Shown: positions 55,729-64,000 of the stretch, piece by piece
Layout: every line of letters starts with the position of its first letter
Numbering within the stretch: position 1 is the first letter of the stretch
Assembly (NCBI GenBank): GCA_021186555.1
Contig: JAJKFL010000004.1
Location: forward strand, 27,122,406 to 27,186,405
DNA length: 64,000 nucleotides
DNA from: Reticulitermes speratus
Lineage: Eukaryota; Arthropoda; Insecta; Blattodea; Rhinotermitidae
Direction of reading: 5' to 3'
Notes under the pieces: generated by a model
Seen by the model: the letters and a program-made list of their open reading frames with translations, nothing else
What the model was told of the DNA's origin: nothing
The model's database searches: none
Program-made: the position numbers and the translations under genes

Positions 55729-56011
55729 GGCCGTGCCATGGCTCAGGCGGTTAGTCGCCGGTCTCTCACCGCGGAGGACCCGGATCGATCCTGGGTCCGT
55801 CCATGTGGTATTTGTGGTGGACAAATTGGCACTGGGACAGGTTTTTCGCCAAGTACTTTGGTTCTCCCCTGTCAATTTCATTCCAACGATACTTCATTGC
55901 AAGGAAAAACGGAAAAAAAAAACCGCATCTTCATCATACGGTTGCACAATAAGCCTCAAGGCTGCGGTGCGTCCGTAGCTTCTGCTGCGGGGCCTTTCAC
56001 CACAAAAAAAA
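55729..56011 (+). mobile_element. SINE family A, full length
   Basis: Head GGCCGTGCCATGGCTCAGGC, altered B-box GGATCGATCCTGG, body GGACAAATTGGCACTGGGAC, tip TAGCTTCTGCTGCGGGGCC, A-run. A 13-bp duplication AAGCCATAAACTT occurs at 55715-55727 and 56012-56024. Confidence 0.93.
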
Positions 56012-56242
56012 AAGCCATAAACTTTAAACATTTAGTTTATCATCTTCTCGTATTGCGAGAGGCCAAGTTCAACACAAGTATCACACAAGTTTCACTCACA
56101 AATTATATGGGAAATAAAGCTGTGCTTTTTGTTTGTTTGGGTAACATTACCCCGTTGTATATGTTCAATCAGTGTTAGTTTATTGTTTTCTCCCATTAAT
56201 ACAACACTGCAAATGATCGTATTTTAATTTATTCATCACATT

Positions 56243-56289
56243 CACTACGACATGTTTCGGACGCTAATTGCGGCCGTCATCGGCTAGTG
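56243..56289 (-). ncRNA. Hammerhead-like motif, foldback 6 left arm
   Basis: Minus strand: CACTAG, CCGATGA, CGGCCGCAATTAGCGTCC, GAAAC, AT, GTC, GTAGTG. Five of six outer pairs hold. As in the right arm the second core base is C instead of U. Confidence 0.45.
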
Positions 56290-56983
56290 CTGCATTATAT
56301 AAAAGCGAAGAACTGAGTTAGAGGCCTCACGTGTCTCATATCTGTAAATAATTATCTCGTATTAATTTCATATCTACAATTAACTTAATTGCGCATATTA
56401 AAAACGAAATAAGATAGGATAATTAAACTCACAAAATTGAAATAAAGGTAATTAAAACATCAGATTTCCTGTTTTACAGTAACCCGTTTTAAAATAAACA
56501 CTGTATAGAAAGACAGAGATAACAGCATTTTCTACATACGGCAAAGTTTCAGGAAGTGAATGACCTCCCGATAACAACACAGGGAGTTCAAGAAAGTAGG
56601 AGAGGCTGTGTCGAATGGTAGGGAACGTCAACCACGGGTATAATTACGACATATAACAAGGATTTATAAAATAATAAGTTAAAACAAAAAAATTTCATTT
56701 TAGTAGACTCAGTTAAGTTAACTGTAGATATAATTAATGCGAAATACTTATTTACAGATACACAATACGTGTATGATTACGCTCCAAAGACGGTTACATA
56801 GAGTATTCCCACTACTCATATTTTATACGTTACCTGTAAACTGCAACCTGTTTATTTTAACAATTATATTGATGTACATTCTATTATTCCATTATTTGAT
56901 ATAATAACAAAATTATAAACTTTTATTTTAATTGTAAAGCAGAGGCCTGTACCTCAGTACCTCAGTTCTTCCCTTAATTGTAG

Positions 56984-57030
56984 CACTACCCGATGATGGC
57001 CGGAATTAGCGGCCGAAACATGTCGTAGTG
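56984..57030 (+). ncRNA. Hammerhead ribozyme-like motif, foldback 6 right arm
   Basis: Outer stem CACTAC (56984-56989) pairs fully with GTAGTG (57025-57030). Inside: CCGATGA (56990-56996), an extra T, GGCC (56998-57001) pairing with GGCC (57011-57014), GAAAC (57015-57019), AT, GTC (57022-57024). AC/GT would form helix III and cleavage would follow 57024. The change of U4 to C, shared by both arms, would weaken activity in a standard hammerhead. Confidence 0.5.
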
Positions 57031-57104
57031 AATGTGATGAATAAATGAAGGCACAGTCACTTACAGTGTTGTAGTAATCGGAGAATCAATAACTAACATT
57101 GATA

Positions 57105-58371
57105 GTTTGTATGTTCTGATCTTCAAGTTTTTAAATAAGAGAAGGTAAGATATCCGAAAAGTATTAGGCAGTTGGTTAATTTTCCGTTACTCAATTTAAA
57201 GTCCGACTGTTTACCGCAATTCTGTTAGGCCATTTGTTCTTCCTTCTCTGATCACGTTCCTACAACCTGCATTACAGAAACAGGTTGGTTTTATTGTGTT
57301 TGTCGGCGGACAGGAGCACCAAATCTGCTAGTTTAGGGTGACAAGTGGAAATAAAAATCACGCAAATCAGCTCTCATGATACTGTGCATTTGCATTACTA
57401 TATAGCTCTTAGAATACTGAGTGATGTGGCAGGGTTTTAAAAGTTAATGCTCCAACTTAGGGGATTAATTATTTTGACAGATGCTGCCTGAGTGCTGTCT
57501 TTTTCAGAATGGTCTCGATATGTCGCTATTGATACTGTTTGAGAGGGATATACTTCACTCATCTATATCTGGTATCAAGCCTCCATTCATCACTGCCTCC
57601 ACCATTACTGTCATATGTCTTCATTGATCACCAGTAGCTTAAGAAGCCAGATCATCATGAATGATCGACTCTTCCCATTATCTCATATTTCAAAAGATAG
57701 TGCAAACACATGTATCGAAATACCGTAACATATAGCCGGTAGATATTGTCTGTTTCGTATTGTATTTAGCATGCCAGTTTCGTTGTGCAGTGAGAGGTAC
57801 AAATAACTTTGTGTTTTCTTTTAGTGTTTTATTTAACGACGCTGCCAATTATAAAACGTTGAATGTTTAGGTCACATAGCGTTATTTAGGATGGCAAAAA
57901 TAAGGAGGACTCTGTAGGCTGTAAATGTGACTTTGATGAGGGAAAGCTACAAAACCTTTAGAAATTTGATTGGGAAGTTTCTTGCGAGACGTTAATTTGG
58001 AAGCGAAATAAGGAGAAATAATGATAACATGAAGTCAGATCTTGTGGAGACAGATGAGTTATGGATCGAACTGCTCAAAACAATATTGATTTATGGCCTG
58101 TGATGTTATTGGTATAATGTGTGGATCTCGTTTATCATAGTGACAGTAAGTTAGTTTAGTTCAGCCTAGTTCACTTTGTTAGTTAAGGGGTATATTAATG
58201 ATGATGTGGGATATGTACTCGTAACAGTATGACCAAATTTCGATGTAACTTCTGTGGCCACGCAAATAAATTTTGCTAGCATTCGATTAATCCTACGGGT
58301 ATGAAGTATTGAGTAGATTTCTGTAAAATACTAGTGGCAGAGGAAACTTTATTCCATAGGTACATCCCTGT
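57105..58371. other. No feature recognised
   Basis: No frame above 60 codons and no repeat copy. Confidence 0.45.
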
Positions 58372-58510
58372 AAGCAGCTGCTGGATGACCTTAAGGAAAA
58401 GAGAAGATACTGGAAATTGAAAGAGGAAGCACTAGATCGCACCCTGTGGAGAACTTGCTTTGGAAGATGCTACGGACCTGTCGTAAGACAGACTACAGAA
58501 TGAATGAATG
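58372..58510 (+). mobile_element. LINE K 3' tip
   Basis: Encodes QLLDDLKEKRRYWKLKEEAL, DRTLWRTCFGRCYGPVVRQT and a stop, then ends ATGAATGAATGAATC. Only the last 45 codons of the LINE K ORF are present, in one open frame, so this is a fairly young, severely 5'-truncated insertion. Confidence 0.85.
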
Positions 58511-61500
58511 AATCTCTGTACATATTTTGGAACCCACTAGTCCACACCGAGTACGTAAACGTCTGCCACACTATACCGAGACTGAGCCAGTTGAAACCAG
58601 TCCACTTACTGACGCACCGTCTTGAATTATGATAGCAAAAACATGAGTATAGCCTATCCTTTTCTGCCGGTTTAATGACATGTTTGTCCCGTTTGATTCC
58701 CCCTCCCCCAATCCAACTGGGACTAATTTATACTTTTATAATCGTTTTGCAAATTTTTCAATGCCCATCAACTATAGATACTCCTAACATTCCAAGTTCT
58801 TCATATCTCGTCCACGTTCCGTTCTTTCTGTAGTAAAGAATGTGTCAGCCTCTGAATTGGTATGTATATCAGTGGTTAATAACTTTTTAAAACATAGGAA
58901 GAAAGGAAGAATGCACTGAATGGGTGTCTTGTAGGCTGCAACTTAATGAATTACTCTGTGTGCTATCTGATGTGGTGTACTGCGTCACAGTGTGTTTAAA
59001 CTCTATTGTAAACATTGAAGGACTGAATAGTTTGAGAAATCTTCAGCTTGTTCTGTTTCCTCTAAACAGCTCTTGTTTCCAAGTTCTACCGCAGAGAACT
59101 TTGGTCTAAGACTACAAGAACTTTGAAAATGGAAGACTCCCTCCACTAACAAGTACGTTTACCCATTTTGTAATATTGTATTCTGTTAGAAAGTACAATA
59201 TCTGTTCTACACTTCAAGGAATTGTTAATCAATTAAGAATATGAAGTTAAAGTTAAATAGAAAGTAAACAAAAGTTGCGCACTGAAGTTGATAGATGTTC
59301 AAACAGTTATTGTGAAATAAATCCTTTTGACTTTGTACTGTCAGTCTTTTGAACTTTGTACTTATTAATAAATTGCACTTCGAGGAATTTTAAGCAGAAT
59401 GTTTTGTAAGCCTATTGAACAAAATACAAGATCGGTTGAAATTAACAAGACGGAATTTGTGGAAAAGATATTTATACCTGAGTGGAACGGGATTGGAAAA
59501 GAAAAATTTCAAGAAAGTATGACTATAAAATGTATAATTTTTTAAAAACTTCTTAAGACTTTCTAAATTTCCTCTTCTTTCTTTATTCTTCAGCAATTAT
59601 TTTTCTCAACATCCACCACGGAAACAAACTTTTCGAATATTAGTAAATAAACAAGGAAAGTTATTTTTCTACTAATCTTCAACGTATGCTTCCCTAGAAT
59701 ACCAAAATATCACACATAAAATAATCGATTTCAATAAACTGAACAATAATCGATAGAAGTGTTATATTCCCTGAAAGGTTCCCTATTTTCCAGGTATACG
59801 TAGAGTTTTCTGTCGTACTTCGATCCACCAGACCTCCGTGAAACATTCTTTATCATTTAGAGCTTTCATAACATCTTTTCTTAAGTTACGCTTGCATTAT
59901 CTACATTGAACTTAAGTATCTTGGAAGTGTTGGAATGTTAGAAGTACAATGAAATTTAAAAGTCTCAGTAACTAATATTTTTGTTTTGCTATTTGCGTTC
60001 CACTGCATGTGAAAGGGATCTAAGGTTTGCAACAAAAGATAATTTAACTTAAAAAGAAATAAGTACTTTGGCATGTAATTACAACTGTCATTACTGTAGT
60101 CATTCTACTGCAGTGGACGATTGCAGTGAACATTGTTATGTGGATAAATACCCTTACTTTTATTTGAAAAGATAATGAATACATTTAAGAATATGAAAAT
60201 TGTTTTACAAGCAATCAACAGTTGGGTTTTGTTGAGCGATGTGGAGTGATTTTAAAACAAACATAACGGCATCGAAAAATTTTAGGGATTTTTAATAGAA
60301 TTCAATATTTTTTAAAACTACGTCAATGCTACACATCTGTATTGGACGGATCTTTAAAGTACAAAATAGATCATACAATAATTCACTAGTTGTGTCATTG
60401 CTAGTATTTGCCAGTCAATCAACTTGATACTCAGGAATAAATTAATCTGTTGATTTTTGTAATAGAATCTGCTTTGTTTTCATGTGTTTGCATTGAAGTA
60501 CCGCTTATGGTTTAGATTGACTTGTCATGTTCTCATAGATAAATACATGACTGCCTATACTCTTTGTAATCTTCCGTGTCGAATTCGAAAACAATATTAC
60601 CTGAAAATAGTTTGAAGAGACACGAAAAGACAGTGTTCGTATTAACGGAATTATGTATGGTATCTGCGGTGTTCACGGCATCAGCACTTCTATTGTTTAA
60701 GCTCTGCTTGTCATTGGCTTAAATGGTACATAACTAGACATAATAATAACATCTCGCACACTCTGAGTTTGAGAGTTTAAGACAGAGAATAAATTTGTTT
60801 GACCTGCCGGTCCCACAGAATTGAATTATTGTGTTTCTCACGTTAGTCACGGGTGTATAAAATACGTTCACCTGATACGTAGGCCTGTCTTCGGGACATG
60901 TGTCGGATAAAATGTGGAATACGACCAGAAATATTGATATTCAAAACCAGATTTTGAGAAACTGAACTTTTCATTCATAATATAATATGAAATATCAAAA
61001 TTTGGTGTGATTTAAGTTTTATATTCATCAGACTGTGTAGCACGCAAAAGAAAATTGAACTTAGCATTTGTGTATTTTAGTAGCCTCGTGTATTAAACTT
61101 TTGACACAGCGTTTAAAAAGATTTAACACGTGTGCTAAAGAATAGATTAAGAGGCTTTAAGTCAGCTAAATAAATTGTGCAGTTTATTTACTTTGGTTTA
61201 CTGTTTTCATGACAATGACGTGACCTACATATTTATGATAACATGTGATTGAGAGTGTGAAAATCTTGTACGTAAAGTGTAGTCCTACACAATCGAAATA
61301 ACCTACAGAATTCTCAAACGAGTCCAAGTATTTGAGAAAAGGAGAAAGCAATCAAAATTATAACCATAAACTTAAACACGTGGAGTAATGCCCATAAAGA
61401 ATACGAAATTTTATTACCTGTAATATTAACCAAACAAATCAAATAAAATGTTAACCAAAGCCAAATTAAGGCTGATATGTAGCAGACAGGACATCAAAAT

Positions 61501-62510
61501 TTGTAGTGTGGAAAATACCACTTCGAAGACTCGGATGTAGATGCAGCATAATATTAAAGCCGCTCTTGGAAGGGTAAATCCTGAGGGTGTGAATGGAGTC
61601 CCGTAATGTGTTCTTGTGGGCATGGTATGGAACCTTCGGCTTCCATAAGGGGGGGGGAGGAATTACTGCTACTACTACTACTACTACTACCACTACTACT
61701 ACTACTCTCTACTCCTCCTCCTCCTACTACTACTACTACTGTTTTAGTCTCTTTGTCACCGGTATGGTAGATATTATGAAGGAACATTATTTTAACTGAC
61801 CAATGTCGTTGTCACTTTCTGTTTCATCGCTAATCAGATAAACCGTAGAAACTCAGCGGCCGACCCACATGCGCGTTGGAATAGCGGTGGGAAGTGACAA
61901 GTGATATTGGTCGGATAAAATAATGATCCTAGGGAACTGGGCTCATATATAGACCTCAAACAATGGGAAAATGGTCTGAAGGGTTTTATTGTAATTAGTA
62001 CATTTCATAGAACATGTCCAGTACATATATTAGCTAGTTATTTACAAAGACTTCAATACACTGTACGACACATTCATAAAGTGAAGAAGCGCTTTTAGTT
62101 TTTCTTCTGAGATGTTATTTACAAACCAAATCGTAGTATAACTGCTGATGGGTCATGTGATAGAGGTCATTGTTCTGAATGCATGTTAAATTCTTCGATA
62201 GGCTATTTTTCGATAATTATTTGGCCCTTATATTTAAATTTGTACAACACTGCAGTTCATTTTATATAATGATGTTTTAGTAATCCACCAGATACAAACT
62301 ATTGACATTAGTGTATAACATTCCTATAATAAGTGTGGAGATAATTATCGCGTGGTGCAAATACACCGTCAGCAGAATAACTACGATCATTTTCACAATT
62401 TATAACTTACTTTAATTTCTAGAAATAACAAGAATAGTAGTTAGTCTATGTCTCCCCCACTTCAACTTTTGAGCCAATTAACCGATTTCATAAAATTTCA
62501 GAATATCGGA
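58511..62510. other. AT-rich DNA, no gene recognised
   Basis: Apart from a TAC/TCC microsatellite, no repeat family and no frame with a domain. Frames reach 77 codons, and only across the microsatellite. Confidence 0.45.
61648..61742. repeat. G-run followed by TAC/TCC microsatellite
   Basis: A GGGGGGGGAGG tract at 61648-61660, then about 24 TAC units interrupted by CAC, TCTC and TCC units. Ser-, Thr- and Val-rich frames here are microsatellite artefacts. Confidence 0.9.
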
Positions 62511-62547
62511 TTTTGGGCTTTACATCGACAATGTGTAAAGCCCAAAA
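62511..62547. repeat. Perfect 14-bp hairpin
   Basis: TTTTGGGCTTTACA (62511-62524) and TGTAAAGCCCAAAA (62534-62547) with a 9-base spacer. Confidence 0.9.
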
Positions 62548-64000
62548 CACTGTTGTTTGAGCAACACCCGCCGTGAAAATCTGAAAACTTTTATCTACGA
62601 AACGTCGTGTCACAGATGGGCACCCCAATTCCATGATCTTTCCTACAGTCAGTAACAACAACATGGCGGGCGAGCGAAATTGTGAAGCGGGAGTGACATG
62701 TTTAGGTCCTGAAATGACGTACAGTAATTGACCTTAGTATAATATGCTGCTTGTATTATGCTCTATAATTGGTAAAATGCCAAATAAAATGTTGGCTGTC
62801 GCGAAGATTTGTTTAATCTTTCGGACTGATGGCGATCACTTATGGACCACTTTAGCGGGGCAAGTGAAGTTTGGTACTGAGATAGTGCATAAACCGTACT
62901 GGAAATCTGTTTGTCAGTAGTAAATTTTAACACGAATCTTTCGGGTTATATCCAACACATTTAACATAGAGAGAATTTATACTTGAATAAAAAATCCTTT
63001 ACAAAAATAAAATAAACTGACAGCAGCAATAGTAAGCCTAATAGACATGCAGAACTAGAAGTCTGTGCAATAGGAAAGTAGACTTTGAATTGTTCTCATT
63101 CTTCTCTGATATCATTTATATGTGTTTGGTCCTATTAACATTTCAGAACCAACATTATAACATCATGTGAACCTGGTAACCAATCAGAAATTAATCAGGG
63201 GCTCAGAGATAAATTTATTCTGATTGGTCAAGCACATGATTAATACTATTACGTAATAGGCGTATATATGGGCTGAAGCATACCTAGTGTCTTATTGTAA
63301 ATCCAACATCTTATAATTTTGTAATTAAATATATCACAAATAATTCTTTGCTCTTTCAGTTCCAAAACCAAAACAATGGTGACATATTTTCGGGACTGAG
63401 TCCACGTGTCATGTTGGTACTTTACTGTGTAAGACAACAATATTTATTACTTGTAAAAGTTATGTAACACAGGACCACAACACTTTGCTTTACCACTCAT
63501 GTCTGTCTCTCTCCTTACACAAATCCAGACATGACCGTGATTGCAACACTAATATTAAATATTAAACACTAGGATCATGTTTTAATACACATTGAACACT
63601 ACAGCATAGCCTTATTTTGCAGTACACTTAATCGAGGCACTCGTTTGAGCACACAGTTTTGTCACGGCAACTGGAAATTAAAACACAAGCTTTATATTAC
63701 ATCTAAATTTAGCCTTATGCTATAAATGTACAGTCCTCTTATTTATAATATCTGGTACTCTAAGTGGCACAGGGTAAAGGGTCGGTTAACAAATGCAAGT
63801 TTGATGTTACATGACTTGATTAAAAATCCGTGACTTAGCAGGCCACCTTATATGATACTTAAATTACATATTTCAATTGTAATATGACGTTCGCCTTTCA
63901 GTATTGTACTTTTAGTAATTTATTTACATATGCCTGTGTACACAACAGTTGATTATTTATATATATGTAAGTACAAAACTACTTCGTAATTTCAGTAGTA
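62548..64000. other. No gene recognised
   Basis: AT-rich. One ATGGCGGGCGAGCG sequence at 62664 resembles a translation-start/YY1 context, but only 22 codons follow. The largest other frame is 63 codons. Confidence 0.4.

Larger units (their letters stand above)
56165..57104. mobile_element. Foldback element 6 with ribozyme-like arms
   Basis: Arms: left about 56165-56410, right in two blocks 56700-56775 and 56930-57104. The outer part pairs ATTAATACAACACTG with CAGTGTTGTAGTAAT and TTTATTCATCACATTCACTA with TAGTGAATGTGATGAATAAA; the inner part pairs ATCTGTAAATAATTATCTCG with a mirror near 56745. About 150 bp in the right arm (56776-56930) has no counterpart, a later insertion or a left-arm loss. 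No coding frame. Hammerhead-like motifs sit at mirror positions. Confidence 0.82.

Noticed and set aside
55738..56178. 146-codon plus-strand frame
   Set aside because: Begins in the head of a SINE A copy and leaves through its tail; repeat-derived.
60870..60925. Further ribozyme-like motif (CCTGATACGTAGGCCTG, GACATGTGTCGG)
   Set aside because: No GAAAC-type box and no partner arm; similarity is too weak.

Overview
The window reads as AT-rich non-coding DNA from a large, repeat-laden arthropod genome, most likely an insect. A cockroach- or termite-like (Blattodea) source is my best guess: the non-LTR retrotransposon tails and several dispersed families resemble repeats I associate with cockroach assemblies. 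That is recall, not a database result. I find no convincing host protein-coding gene, no rRNA, no free-standing tRNA gene and no CRISPR. The longest open frames (about 120-150 codons) are repeat-derived or unrecognised, so the window is probably intergenic or intronic.

What can be supported is a layered population of mobile elements. (1) Four main tRNA-headed SINE families, called A, B, C and D here, each with A-box/B-box-like heads; nine copies have recognisable flanking duplications of 12-14 bp. B and D have different heads but share a central body and a TTTACC-type tail. Two SINEs carry another SINE nested inside them (5663-6170 and 16948-17663). (2) 5'-truncated remains of two non-LTR retrotransposons (F and K), keeping the end of a reverse-transcriptase ORF; the best are 10479-11150 and 38173-38803. 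(3) DNA transposon relics: a rearranged mariner transposase (42793-43171), a 539-bp terminal-inverted-repeat element with a TATA duplication (52654-53192), and pogo/Tigger-like ends. (4) At least six unrelated-looking foldback elements whose arms carry one common RNA-like motif.

The most interesting signal is that shared motif. In foldbacks at 9114-9603, 19744-20482, 30003-30620, 53445-54004 and 56165-57104, and more decayed at 26332-27136 and 37190-38045, each arm has a short stem, then CTGANGA (or a one-base variant), a stem-loop, then GAAAC and GT(H), then the complement of the first stem. The outer stem sequence differs between families but stays complementary. This is the layout of a hammerhead self-cleaving ribozyme with a minimal helix III, as known from Penelope-like elements. 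One feature is not canonical: an extra base between the CTGANGA box and helix II recurs in all families.

Region by region: 0-9 kb holds scattered SINE and LINE fragments and the B/C nest; 9-9.6 kb a ribozyme-like foldback; 10.5-11.2 kb LINE F; 13.9-15.2 kb a 31-bp degenerate repeat; 16.9-17.7 kb the A/C nest; 19.7-20.5 and 30.0-30.6 kb two copies of one foldback; 21.9-24 kb SINEs A, A, D, B; 26.3-28.8 kb further foldbacks; 34-38.8 kb SINEs, a split foldback with LINE inside it, and LINE K; 40.8-44.7 kb SINE D, mariner, SINE B, LINE F; 46-50 kb SINEs; 51.5-57.1 kb DNA transposon relics, two foldbacks and SINEs; 57.1-64 kb is nearly featureless apart from a LINE K tip, a TAC/TCC microsatellite and a perfect 14-bp hairpin.
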